NCBI GenBank assembly: GCA_903868035.1
Contig: CAIPTQ010000185.1
Coordinates: forward strand, 1 to 32,852
Length of the DNA: 32,852 bases
Origin: an uncultured Phycisphaerales bacterium
Lineage (GTDB): Bacteria > Planctomycetota > Phycisphaerae > WQYP01
Direction of reading: 5' to 3'
The notes below the pieces were generated by a model that was not told where the DNA came from, ran no database searches, and saw only the letters and a program-made list of their open reading frames with translations. This document shows positions 1-7,115 of this stretch, piece after piece. A program made the translations under genes and the position numbers. Every line of letters begins with the position of its first letter. Position 1 is the first letter of the stretch.

Positions 1-1
1 A

Positions 2-631
2 GTCAGCGCCTTCATCGACCAACTCCTCACCCAGCTCGTCGGCGAAAAAGAAGTCGCCGCCTCGCTCTCCCGCACCGGCGGCCAGGCCAACAACTCGCTG
101 GCCCGCTATTTCTTCGACAAGCAAACCAACCAATCCATCATCGTTGACTGGCGCGACAACCGCCCCGGCGACAAGCAATTCCACTGGGAACAGCGCGGCA
201 TCCCCTTCCGCGTCGAAGTCGGCCCCCGCGATGTGGACGCGCCGGGGGGGGGCGCCTTCGTCCTCAAAAAACGCCTCGACCGCTCCAAGGAAATCGTCAC
301 CCTCACCCCCGCCATCACCGCCGCCTGGCTCCGCACCCAGCTCGACGCCGTCCAAACAGCCATGTTCGAAAAAGCCCGCGCCTTCCGCGACGCCAACATC
401 CGCACCGCCGCCACCTACGACGAACTCAAAAAACTCATCGCCGAAACTCCGGGATTTGTGCGTTGCCACTTCACCCCCAGCCGCGAAATCGAAGCCAAAA
501 TCAAGGAAGAAACCAAAGCCACCGTCCGCTGCATCCCCTTCGACTACAACGGCCCCAACGCCACCCCCGGCAAGGACATCTACACCGGCCAGGAGACGAG
601 CACCCAGGTGCTGTTTGCCCAGTCGTATTGA
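2..631 (+). CDS. proS: Prolyl-tRNA synthetase, C-terminal part (5' end outside window)
   Basis: Cytoplasmic class II aminoacyl-tRNA synthetase that charges tRNA-Pro with proline. The frame is open from the first bases of the window, so about 209 C-terminal residues are seen and the catalytic core lies off the left edge. Visible are the anticodon-binding domain, with GIPFRVEVGPRDV followed by FVLKKRLDRSKE, and the C-terminal region, with ETKATVRCIPFDYNGP and the ending YTGQETSTQVLFAQSY. This layout, with a terminal Tyr, is that of the archaeal/eukaryotic-like bacterial ProRS (type without the editing insertion), as I know the family. The gene converges on the toxin gene whose stop lies only 7 bp downstream. 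A diverged copy of its last 64 bp lies at 1292-1355, which suggests this 3' end was duplicated or replaced when the neighbouring toxin-antitoxin module arrived. The internal ATG at 233 is not a start. Confidence 0.88.
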   Translation, partial: VSAFIDQLLTQLVGEKEVAASLSRTGGQANNSLARYFFDKQTNQSIIVDWRDNRPGDKQFHWEQRGIPFRVEVGPRDVDAPGGGAFVLKKRLDRSKEIVTLTPAITAAWLRTQLDAVQTAMFEKARAFRDANIRTAATYDELKKLIAETPGFVRCHFTPSREIEAKIKEETKATVRCIPFDYNGPNATPGKDIYTGQETSTQVLFAQSY

Positions 632-638
632 GCGGCAT

Positions 639-956
639 TCAGCGGAATCGATGCGGCTGCCGTTGGGCACCATGGAGAATGGAAAGTATGCGAACGGCCC
701 TGTTCTTTTCGTAAACACGGTAGTAAACAATGTATGGCGGCACTGACATCGCATGGACCGTGGACTGACGTTTACGAGTCTTTCCGATACGCCGAAACCG
801 GTTGGGCATGAGGCCAAGCGAATCGATCGCATCCACGATCATCTTCGCGATGACTGGCGCATTTTGCGGTGAATCCGTGCGAATATGATGGGCCAGTCGC
901 TGGAGATCGCCCAGGGCCTCGTCCATGATTATCACATGATATATATTTTCCAACAT
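639..956 (-). CDS. Type II toxin, RelE/ParE family
   Basis: A 105-residue basic protein of the RelE/ParE toxin fold. Family members are either ribosome-dependent mRNA endonucleases (RelE) or gyrase poisons (ParE); the sequence alone does not decide which. Visible are the N-terminal helix DEALGDLQRLAHHI, the basic central strand FRRIGKTRKRQS and the C-terminal strand pair YIVYYRVYEKNRAVRILSI followed by LHGAQRQ. Length and layout are normal for the family. It starts 3 nt after the stop of the ParD-like antitoxin gene, so the two are translationally linked, antitoxin first. The local DNA around 920-960 is much more AT-rich than the flanks, which fits acquired DNA. The stop lies 7 bp from the convergent proS stop. 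Confidence 0.86.
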   Translation of the reverse strand: MLENIYHVIIMDEALGDLQRLAHHIRTDSPQNAPVIAKMIVDAIDSLGLMPNRFRRIGKTRKRQSTVHAMSVPPYIVYYRVYEKNRAVRILSILHGAQRQPHRFR

Positions 957-959
957 ATA

Positions 960-1202
960 TCACTTTGTGAACATATCTAGTACCTGTTGGCGCACGTCCT
1001 TCCAGTCGTGCTCCTCGCCGCGTTCGATTTGGTCTTCCGCGCGATCGAGTGCGTCGAGGGTGGCTTCATCGAGCAATCCCCCCGAAGCCCAATCCAAGGC
1101 CTCCAGCGCGGCATGAAGCACCTCGTCGGCAGAGCCGTATTCGCCGCTCTTAAGCCTCTGATCCAGGAGTTTTTGCGTTTCGGAACTCAGCACAATAGTC
1201 AT
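960..1202 (-). CDS. ParD-like antitoxin (ribbon-helix-helix)
   Basis: An 80-residue acidic partner of the toxin gene at 639-956. The N-terminus MTIVLSSETQKLLDQRLKSG followed by a YGSADEVLHAALEAL segment is the typical ParD/CopG-like ribbon-helix-helix start. The C-terminal half is acidic and amphipathic (DRAEDQIERGEEHDW), as expected for the toxin-wrapping tail. The frame stays open upstream to 1397, but the added residues are Cys/Arg-rich and unlike any antitoxin. The ATG at 1202 has a GGGAG ribosome-binding site 10 nt upstream and matches the family N-terminus, so I chose it. In this family the antitoxin also binds the operon's own promoter. Confidence 0.87.
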   Translation of the reverse strand: MTIVLSSETQKLLDQRLKSGEYGSADEVLHAALEALDWASGGLLDEATLDALDRAEDQIERGEEHDWKDVRQQVLDMFTK

Positions 1203-1244
1203 GGGGATTGACTCCCAAATGGTCCAACCACATCTGACCTCCAC

Positions 1245-1250
1245 ATTGTA
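1245..1250 (-). promoter_or_regulatory. Candidate -10 box of the ParD/ParE module
   Basis: On the minus strand a TACAAT hexamer (5/6 to consensus) lies 42 bp upstream of the antitoxin ATG. I see no good -35 box at 16-18 nt, so this is weak. The VapC module has the same hexamer in its much better promoter. Confidence 0.3.
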
Positions 1251-1291
1251 GCAACTGAACCGCTGAATTGCATGCGTAACTGATCCCGAGT

Positions 1292-1384
1292 CCCGGCGCG
1301 AACATCTACACCGGCCAGAAAACCACCACGCAGGTGCTTTTCGCCCAGTCGTATTGCCCTGTGCCGCCGCGCGGCACCGGCTGA
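1292..1384 (+). pseudogene. Second, decayed copy of the proS 3' end
   Basis: In the + frame this reads PGANIYTGQKTTTQVLFAQS then YC, against PGKDIYTGQETSTQVLFAQS then Y-stop at the end of proS. By hand alignment 54 of 64 bases match (567-630 against 1292-1355). The position of the proS stop TGA reads TGC here, so the frame runs on for nine more codons to a TGA at 1382-1384. Nothing upstream of 1292 resembles proS, so this is only a tail. It sits 725 bp from the functional copy, with the ParE/ParD module between them. It is either the original proS end, displaced when the module inserted, or a leftover of a tandem duplication. Confidence 0.8.
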
Positions 1385-1387
1385 ACG

Positions 1388-1807
1388 CTATTTCCACGGA
1401 TTAAGAACCTTCACCCCGGCCTGGGCGAAATCCGCCTCATTGCGCGTGACCACCGTAAGATCATGCACGAGGGCGGTGGCGGCGATCAGGGAATCGACAA
1501 GAGGCATGCTCTTGCCACGCGTGATAAGTGCCGCAACCATCTTCCCCCATGGCTGTACGACGATGGCGTCGAAGGGCAGAATTCGCCCCTCGAACCGTAC
1601 CCGCAGATCCTTCTCAAACCATTCCACCAGACCGGTTCGGCGCTTGGAGTGCGGCAGCAACTCAATGCCCTTCCATATCTCCGCCAGGGCCACCGCGCTG
1701 ACGAACGCGTCCACCTGCCTGAGTTCCCGCATGAATTCCACCACCCCGGGATGGGGCGACTTTTGGGTCGGCTCGGAAAGCGCACAAGTATCCAGCAGAA
1801 AGGCCAT
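1388..1807 (-). CDS. vapC: VapC-type PIN-domain toxin (FitB-like)
   Basis: A 139-residue PIN-domain ribonuclease, the toxin of a VapBC-type module; such toxins cut tRNA or rRNA with bound Mg/Mn. The N-terminal LLDTCALSE motif is typical of the FitB/VapC branch. The expected acidic residues are present: Asp6, Glu43 (in LAEIWKGIE), Asp105 (in PLVDSLIAATAL) and Asp126 (in TRNEADF). Length is normal. The start ATG at 1807 lies 2 nt after the stop of the Phd-like antitoxin gene. The longer open frame, reaching 2221, only reads through the antitoxin gene in another frame. Followed by 185 bp holding the proS tail remnant and the upstream region of the ParD gene. Confidence 0.9.
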   Translation of the reverse strand: MAFLLDTCALSEPTQKSPHPGVVEFMRELRQVDAFVSAVALAEIWKGIELLPHSKRRTGLVEWFEKDLRVRFEGRILPFDAIVVQPWGKMVAALITRGKSMPLVDSLIAATALVHDLTVVTRNEADFAQAGVKVLNPWK

Positions 1808-1809
1808 AC

Positions 1810-2103
1810 TCACTCCGCAAAAATGGAGTGGGTGGAAATCGGGGTTCGGTCGCGCTGCAGGTCCAAAGCGCCCAGCGGATAGGGGCAACGACGCAGCGTC
1901 TCCAAAAGGCCGCCCTTCCGCTCCTTGGCGGCACGATCCGCCGCCAGCACGTGCGGCAGATCGGCGATGGGAATAATCGCCGCCACATCTTCGCCATGCA
2001 GGGTAATGATTTGCGGCCCGATGGTGCGCGCTTCTTTCACCACGCGCGAGAGTCGCGCTTTGGCGTCCTGCATCTGCCAGCGGCGTGTGGTTTTGGTGTG
2101 CAT
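1810..2103 (-). CDS. Phd/YefM-type antitoxin
   Basis: A 97-residue antitoxin partnering the PIN toxin at 1388-1807. The Phd/YefM signature is clear: RRWQMQDAKARLSRVVKEAR, then GPQIITLHGEDVAAIIPIAD. The C-terminal third (LLETLRRCPYPLGALDLQRD) is the toxin-neutralising tail. The ATG at 2103 has a GGAG ribosome-binding site 8 nt upstream. The family's N-terminal domain binds the operon's own operator; a candidate promoter and operator lie just upstream at 2170-2211. Pairing a Phd-type antitoxin with a PIN toxin is common in VapBC modules. Confidence 0.9.
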   Translation of the reverse strand: MHTKTTRRWQMQDAKARLSRVVKEARTIGPQIITLHGEDVAAIIPIADLPHVLAADRAAKERKGGLLETLRRCPYPLGALDLQRDRTPISTHSIFAE

Positions 2104-2169
2104 CGATAACTCCAGCTTCCAGGCCCGGCGGTATTTTACGGCGTGTGCGAAACGACACCACGCTCCTGA

Positions 2170-2211
2170 CTAGTCTGACTAGATTGTATCGGTCGCTACC
2201 CGTCAAGGCAA
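2170..2211 (-). promoter_or_regulatory. Promoter and operator of the VapC/Phd module
   Basis: On the minus strand a -35 box TTGCCT (2206-2211) and a -10 box TACAAT (2183-2188) are separated by 17 bp. Immediately downstream of the -10 is a perfect inverted repeat, CTAGTCaGACTAG on the minus strand (2170-2182), with a 1-bp centre. An inverted repeat abutting the -10 is where a Phd-type antitoxin is expected to bind to repress its own operon. The distance to the antitoxin ATG is about 70 bp. The bases are read directly; operator function is inferred. Confidence 0.65.
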
Positions 2212-2229
2212 TAGCTGGCACCCGCCCCC

Positions 2230-3606
2230 CTACTCCCGCTCCGCATAAAAAATCGTCACATGCGCCTCGATCAACGCCGCCTCCTTCTGGATCCCCGCGG
2301 CATCCTTCCGCAACGCCTTGGCAATGGCCCCCTGAATCTCCCCCTTGAACTCCTCCGGATTGTTCAAAAACCGCCCCACATTCGAATCATACAGCAACTG
2401 CAAAAATTCCTTCCGCGCCTCCTTCAACTCCGCCGACCGCTCCCGCAGCGCCGCCATATACGCCTTCTCCGCCCGCGCCACCAGGTACGGATGAACCGAC
2501 GGCGCCTCGTACGGCAGCGCCGCCTCCGCCTGCTCCACCGGCACCGCTGGCGCCGCCGCCGCCTTGCGCTTCAGCCGCGACAGAAAGCTCTCGCTCTTCT
2601 CCGCCGGCGCCGCCGCCACCACCGGCATCACGCCCGTGAAATCGGGCGCCGCCTGGTCCAGCGTCCGCCACACCAGGGCCTCCTGCCCCACGAACAGCAC
2701 CGCATAGATGTGCCGGTTGTCGATGTATATTTCCTCCACCGGAAACTCCAACTCGCCCGTGAAGGACTTCAGCGCCAGCAGCCGGTCCTTCTGCTCGTGC
2801 GGCATCCGCACCAGCTTCCCCATGTTCAGCCCGTAGAACGTCCCGCCCCACCATTCCGGCTCCACCGCGTCGATCATCCGCCGGATGCGCCCGCCGTGCA
2901 TCCGCCGGGCCACCACGATGCACGTGTGCCCGTGTGCCGAAAAGTACGCCACCTCCTGCGCCCGCGGCAGCAGCAGTTCCGCGAACCGCAGGTACTGCAG
3001 GTCGATCCGGTCCCGCTCCCGCTTGAGCCACGTCTTGATGATCGGCGAAACCTGGTCGGTGCCCCGCCGCGTGGTGTTGGTGGCGATAAGCTCCTGCCAT
3101 ATATCCCGCAGTTCGTATTCGCTCTTGCCGGTCAGTTGCTCCACCGCCCGAAAAACCTCCGCCTCCGCATCGTCATCCACCTCCAGCGCATACGACACCG
3201 AACCCGTCGGCATCCCCGGGCTGGACGTGGGATACGACTCCTTCAGGAACACCACCGGGTCGATCCGCTTGGTCGCGTGAAAACGCAGCACGTCGCCCTT
3301 GCGCACCTCGTTGAGCAGCGCCTCGCCCTGGTATTTGATGACGATCCCCGTCTGCTTGACCGCCTCGCCCATGAAAAACAGGCTGAACGTCAGCTCGCAC
3401 GGATGGTCCGCGATCCGGCACCGGATGATCCGCACCACGCCCATTTCCCCCTTGTCCTCCCAGTTTTTCTGGTACTGCTCGGGGAACTCCGACCGCAAAT
3501 CGGGCCGGGCCACCATTTTCAGGAACCGCTTCACCGTCGGGTGCAGCGCGGCGTGTACGGCCCCCCGGCGCTCGGTTTCGTCGTTCTCGAAGATGTCTGA
3601 GTCCAC
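2230..3606 (-). CDS. Hypothetical protein, about 458 aa
   Basis: I do not recognise this family. No signal peptide or membrane segment is visible, so it is probably cytoplasmic. The N-terminal half is rich in strands (IIRCRIADHPCELTFSLFF, TGIVIKYQGEALLNEV). The middle has ERDRIDLQYLRFAELLLP, then a THACIVVARRM-like strand at HTCIVVARRMHGGRIRRM. An Ala/Pro-rich linker (APAEKSESFLSRLKRKAAAA) leads to a charged helical C-terminus that may form a coiled coil (RAEKAYMAALRERSAELKEA). The frame allows an ATG at 3642, but its first 12 residues look like translated intergenic DNA. GTG at 3606 has a GAGG ribosome-binding site 8 nt upstream and starts a sensible VDSDIFENDETERRG sequence, so I chose it. 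It is divergent from the PL4 lyase. Codon use (G/C third positions) is native-looking. The opposite-strand frame of similar length is His/Arg/Leu-rich and not real. Confidence 0.72.
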   Translation of the reverse strand: MDSDIFENDETERRGAVHAALHPTVKRFLKMVARPDLRSEFPEQYQKNWEDKGEMGVVRIIRCRIADHPCELTFSLFFMGEAVKQTGIVIKYQGEALLNEVRKGDVLRFHATKRIDPVVFLKESYPTSSPGMPTGSVSYALEVDDDAEAEVFRAVEQLTGKSEYELRDIWQELIATNTTRRGTDQVSPIIKTWLKRERDRIDLQYLRFAELLLPRAQEVAYFSAHGHTCIVVARRMHGGRIRRMIDAVEPEWWGGTFYGLNMGKLVRMPHEQKDRLLALKSFTGELEFPVEEIYIDNRHIYAVLFVGQEALVWRTLDQAAPDFTGVMPVVAAAPAEKSESFLSRLKRKAAAAPAVPVEQAEAALPYEAPSVHPYLVARAEKAYMAALRERSAELKEARKEFLQLLYDSNVGRFLNNPEEFKGEIQGAIAKALRKDAAGIQKEAALIEAHVTIFYAERE

Positions 3607-3719
3607 GATCCACCTCGCTCGCCGGCTGCCGCCGCATCCCATGGCCTGCCGCCGTCATTTCACCATGCAGCCGGGTGCGAGTCAATGCGCCCCGCCGGTC
3701 GCCCCCGTCGCCCCCGCTG

Positions 3720-3733
3720 CCGCAAGCTTGCGG
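3720..3733. repeat. Perfect 14-bp palindrome in the divergent intergenic region
   Basis: CCGCAAGCTTGCGG is its own reverse complement. It lies in the 3607-3807 gap between the divergent hypothetical gene and the PL4 lyase, about 75 bp before the lyase ATG. It could be a regulator site or a member of a dispersed palindromic family. I see no strong -35/-10 pair in this gap. Confidence 0.4.
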
Positions 3734-3807
3734 TATTCCCGCCGTTGATCCATATTACACACATCACACGGCCACTTTTCCCTACAGATCCGCGATAGGA
3801 GCCGATT

Positions 3808-5835
3808 ATGACCCCCAAAACCAACGTCTCTCTTCTTGCCGCCGCATGCCTTCTGGCCGTCGCGCCGCTGGCTTATGCCGCCGCCGGCGACGCCTCCCTC
3901 ATCCTCAACGGCCAGCCCGCCAAGCCCGGCGACTACAAACCCCAGAACATTGATTCCCTCGTCATCTCTTCGGGCAACGTCCAGATCACCTTCGCCAAAG
4001 ACCCCGCCCGCGACAACTTGCCCAACCCCCGCGGCGGCGCCGGCGGCGCGGGACGCAACTCCGCCCAGGACTTCTCCGCCACCTCCATCCTCGTCGCCGG
4101 CAAGGAGATCGGCCACAACATCCACGGCGTCGAACCCCGCGACGTCAACGCCCGCCGCACCTTCTACCTCGACTCCTACACCGGCACCGACCTGCTCTGC
4201 GACACCGTCAAGGTCATCAAGAACACCCCGGAGATGGCCCACTTCGCCGTCTGCAACGCCGCCAACGCCGCCCAACACCTCGAACACCACTTCGTCATGC
4301 TCAAGGGCGAGAACGGCATCCACCCCTACGTCATCATCTCCGGCACCCAGGGCGGCGAAATGCGCACCATGTACAAGTTCGACATGAACATCCTCGACTG
4401 GGCCTGGACCAACGAACTCACCGGCAAGCAGCCCAGCTATGGCGCACTCCAGGCCATCTCCACCGCCGGCAACGTCGGCGATGAAACCTGGCGCCTCGCC
4501 GACGGCACGGTCTACACCAAGTACAACTATGTCTCCTTCTATTACCAAACCCCCATGTGGGGCCACTACGGCCACAACGTCGGCGCCTGGTTCATCCCCA
4601 CCTCCGCCGAATCCTATGCCAGCGGCCCCCTCCGCCAGGACCTCGACGTCCACCAGGACGCCCTCATCCTCAATTACCTCGGCGGCGGACACCTCAGCAG
4701 CGGCGGCACCGCCGCAGGCACCGGCGGCCGGCCCAAAATCCACGGCCCCTGGTATCTTTATTTCAACACCGCCGACTCCAACGATGCCCTCATCCAGGAC
4801 GCCCTGAAAACCTCCGCCGCCGAAAAGGCCAAGTGGCCTTACCTGTGGGTCGAGGAACCCACCTACCCCCTCAACCGCACCACCGTCACGGGCACCATTA
4901 AAATCTCCCATAATCGCTCCGCCGCCAACGCCTGGGTCATCCTCGGCCAACCGGGGGGCGGCGGCGGTGGACGCGGACGCGGCGGCGCGGCTCCGGCCCC
5001 CACGCCCGCTGGCGCCCCCGGCCCTGCTCTCCCCATGGGCCCCATGTTCGATGCCGGCGACACCTACTATGTCGCAGCTCCTGCGGGCGGCGCCGCCGGT
5101 CGCGGCGGTCGCGCTGGTGGTGGTGGTGGTGGCGGTGCCGCCGCCGAAGCCGATCGCGCCACTTCCCTCCTCAGCCAGGCCGGCGATTACATCTTCTTCG
5201 TCCATGCCGACGCCAATGGCAAATTCTCCATCCCCGGCGTCCGCCCCAACACCTACACCCTCTACGCCTGGCAGGACCAGGGCCCCATCTGCCAGTCCCT
5301 CGCCGTCGATAACATCACCATCAAGGGCGACAAAACCCAGGACCTCGGCGATGTCGCCTGGGATCCCCCCTACCACCCCAACCTCCTCTTCCAGATCGGC
5401 AAGCCCGACCGCATGGCCGGCGAATATAAACTCGGCAATGGCCCCCGCGCCTATGACCTCCTCCGCCAGGTCCCCAACGCCGTCAACTTCACCATTGGCC
5501 AGTCCAAGGAAGCCACCGACTGGTACTTCGCCCAGAACGGCGGCACCTGGACCATCAACTTCAACGTCGATAAAGTCCCCACCGGCAACTGCTACCTCAC
5601 CATCCCCCTCGCCGGCGGCGGCGGCAACTGCGCCCTGGCCGTCAACGGCACCGCCATCGGCAGCGTCTCCAAAGGCGACGACCAGACCCTCCGCCGCCAG
5701 GCCAACCGCGCCGGCGTCTACGTCCGCCCCGCCCCGCTGACCTTCCCCGCCACCAACCTCAAGCCAGGTGCCAATGTGATCACCCTCCAGGGCAGCGGGA
5801 TCATGTATGACACCGTCGTGTTGGAAGCGGACTAA
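3808..5835 (+). CDS. Secreted rhamnogalacturonan lyase, polysaccharide lyase family 4
   Basis: Predicted to cleave the rhamnose-galacturonate backbone of rhamnogalacturonan I (pectin) by beta-elimination, outside the cytoplasm. The 675-residue product starts with a clear signal peptide (SLLAAACLLAVAPLAYA, cut near residue 25). Three PL4 parts can be seen. The first is a catalytic beta-sandwich at about 30-340, with VYTKYNYVSFYYQTPMWGHY and then ASGPLRQDLDVHQDALILNY. The second is an FnIII-like domain starting near TVTGTIKISHN (about 358). The third is a C-terminal carbohydrate-binding-like domain starting at LLFQIGKPDRMAGEY (about 528). The catalytic Lys and His of the family probably lie in the Tyr/His-rich segment, but I cannot assign them by eye. 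A Gly/Ala/Pro-rich insert of about 65 residues (382-448) interrupts the FnIII-like domain. AGGAG ends 6 nt before the ATG. Codons end mostly in C. Confidence 0.85.
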   Translation: MTPKTNVSLLAAACLLAVAPLAYAAAGDASLILNGQPAKPGDYKPQNIDSLVISSGNVQITFAKDPARDNLPNPRGGAGGAGRNSAQDFSATSILVAGKEIGHNIHGVEPRDVNARRTFYLDSYTGTDLLCDTVKVIKNTPEMAHFAVCNAANAAQHLEHHFVMLKGENGIHPYVIISGTQGGEMRTMYKFDMNILDWAWTNELTGKQPSYGALQAISTAGNVGDETWRLADGTVYTKYNYVSFYYQTPMWGHYGHNVGAWFIPTSAESYASGPLRQDLDVHQDALILNYLGGGHLSSGGTAAGTGGRPKIHGPWYLYFNTADSNDALIQDALKTSAAEKAKWPYLWVEEPTYPLNRTTVTGTIKISHNRSAANAWVILGQPGGGGGGRGRGGAAPAPTPAGAPGPALPMGPMFDAGDTYYVAAPAGGAAGRGGRAGGGGGGGAAAEADRATSLLSQAGDYIFFVHADANGKFSIPGVRPNTYTLYAWQDQGPICQSLAVDNITIKGDKTQDLGDVAWDPPYHPNLLFQIGKPDRMAGEYKLGNGPRAYDLLRQVPNAVNFTIGQSKEATDWYFAQNGGTWTINFNVDKVPTGNCYLTIPLAGGGGNCALAVNGTAIGSVSKGDDQTLRRQANRAGVYVRPAPLTFPATNLKPGANVITLQGSGIMYDTVVLEAD

Positions 5836-5858
5836 AGTTTGTGGTTTGTAGAAGGTTT

Positions 5859-5906
5859 GTAGTACAGCCTTTAGGCGGAATTGTTCGTAGTACAGCCTTT
5901 AGGCTG
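5859..5906. repeat. Two 18-bp direct repeats with a stem-loop
   Basis: GTAGTACAGCCTTTAGGC occurs exactly at 5859-5876 and 5887-5904, with a 28-bp period. The second copy extends to a perfect hairpin, CAGCC-TTTA-GGCTG (5893-5906). In the first copy the outer pair is broken. The pair fills the gap between the PL4 lyase stop and the TPR gene ribosome-binding site. It could act as a weak terminator or be a REP-like dispersed element; there is no T-tract. Confidence 0.55.
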
Positions 5907-5935
5907 TCGTCTATCGATCATGGCAGGAGACCCAG

Positions 5936-7090
5936 ATGGCATTCCACCGACCGGCCCATCGCTTGGCGGCATGCATCGTCTGCATAGCCACTTCCGCTTT
6001 CGGTCAAGCTTTCTATCCCGGCGCCACATCCCAGGAAAGTGCCGAACTGGCGCGTTTTCTAGGATTCGACTTGGGCGCCAACCATCGCGCGCCGGAGAAA
6101 CTCCAGTTTTTATCCGACCTTCTGCAGCGCGCGCCGGACAATCGTCCCGTGCGGCTTCGGCGGGCCGAGCTGTTGCTGGACCTGGGCCAACCGGCGGATG
6201 CCGCCGCGGATCTCAAGCTTTTGGCGGCGAATAATCAGGATTTTCCCGGCGTGCGGCAGGCCCAGGTTGAACTCGCCCGCATCACGGGCGCCACGGCCGA
6301 TGAACTCGCCGGATACCAGGCTTGGTCGCGGATGCCCCGCAATCCCGATCGCAATCTCGATCTGTGGATACCCCAGCCCCAATTGCTCGCGGCGCACATC
6401 GCGGAACTCAATGGGGACATGAAGGCCGCCGACGCGGCCTGGCAGCAGTTCCTTCAGCCGCGTGGTGCGGGTTCCGCGTACTATATGGAATACGGTGAAT
6501 TCCATGATCGCATCGGCCAATATGCCGCCGCCGTCAAGGATTACCAGAGCCTGCTCGATAATCCCAAAATCGACGCGGAATTCTCGACTCAGGCGCGCAT
6601 CCACCTGGCCCGGTCCTTGTGGGCGCTGGGCCGGATCGACGAGGCGGAAAAGCAGGCCATGACCGCTCTCTCGCGCATCCAGGAGAATCAGGATCAAACC
6701 CTGCGGGTCCTCCTGCCGCCCGCCGTGCTGGCGGCCTATACCCTCACCATGCCGGGGTTGGGCCTGGCTGACGAGACCGTCCGGGTAAAAGACCGGGCCC
6801 AGGCCAGGTCCGCTTTGGTCGCCCTGGCCCAGGGTCTGCCCCATGACACGCTGTGTGGCCATGAAATTGCCGCCGCGGCGCTCGCCGACAACCAACCCCT
6901 CGCCCAGTCCGCCGGGCAGTTGTCCAAAATTGTCAAGGACTCGCCCCACCTGGAATGGGCGCTATGGTCGGAAGTGTTTCTTGGATATGCCGCCCCCGGA
7001 GAAGGCCGGCGCATGCTCAAGGAAATCCCCGAGTTGTCGATCCAACATGCGATTCTGGCCCGGCAATTCAAAGCCCCGCCCCCCCCATGA
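5936..7090 (+). CDS. Exported TPR-like repeat protein
   Basis: A 384-residue protein with an N-terminal signal peptide (LAACIVCIATSAFGQ, cut near residue 24). The rest is Ala-rich amphipathic helices with TPR spacing: RAPDNRPVRLRRAELLLDLG then ADAAADLKLLAANN, later YYMEYGEFHDRIGQYAAAVK, and QARIHLARSLWALGRIDEAE. Such proteins are usually scaffolds for complexes in the periplasm or at the envelope; no enzyme motif is seen. AGGAG ends 6 nt before the ATG. It lies about 100 bp downstream of the PL4 lyase in the same direction and could be co-transcribed with it, although the stem-loop repeats lie between them. Its stop converges on the PEP-CTERM gene with a 25-bp gap. Confidence 0.75.
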   Translation: MAFHRPAHRLAACIVCIATSAFGQAFYPGATSQESAELARFLGFDLGANHRAPEKLQFLSDLLQRAPDNRPVRLRRAELLLDLGQPADAAADLKLLAANNQDFPGVRQAQVELARITGATADELAGYQAWSRMPRNPDRNLDLWIPQPQLLAAHIAELNGDMKAADAAWQQFLQPRGAGSAYYMEYGEFHDRIGQYAAAVKDYQSLLDNPKIDAEFSTQARIHLARSLWALGRIDEAEKQAMTALSRIQENQDQTLRVLLPPAVLAAYTLTMPGLGLADETVRVKDRAQARSALVALAQGLPHDTLCGHEIAAAALADNQPLAQSAGQLSKIVKDSPHLEWALWSEVFLGYAAPGEGRRMLKEIPELSIQHAILARQFKAPPPP

Positions 7091-7115
7091 TGCGCTGCGG
7101 ATGCAATGCGTATAA

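Noticed and set aside
144..746. Plus-strand 200-codon Pro/Ser/Thr-rich frame
   Set aside because: It overlaps proS in another frame, and the proS sequence is clearly real.
2260..3600. Plus-strand 446-codon frame opposite the hypothetical gene
   Set aside because: The product is almost only Arg, Leu, His, Pro and Val, with no domain; it is a shadow of the minus-strand gene, which has balanced composition and a good start.
3728..3758. Promoter for the PL4 lyase (TTGCGG with CATATT or TATTAC)
   Set aside because: Both hexamers match poorly, and the spacing fits only for the weaker -10 choice.
3682..5376. Minus-strand 564-codon frame opposite the PL4 lyase
   Set aside because: Its Gly/Val/Asp-rich sequence is what the C-ending codons of the lyase give in reverse. 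The lyase has a signal peptide, three recognisable domains and a ribosome-binding site.
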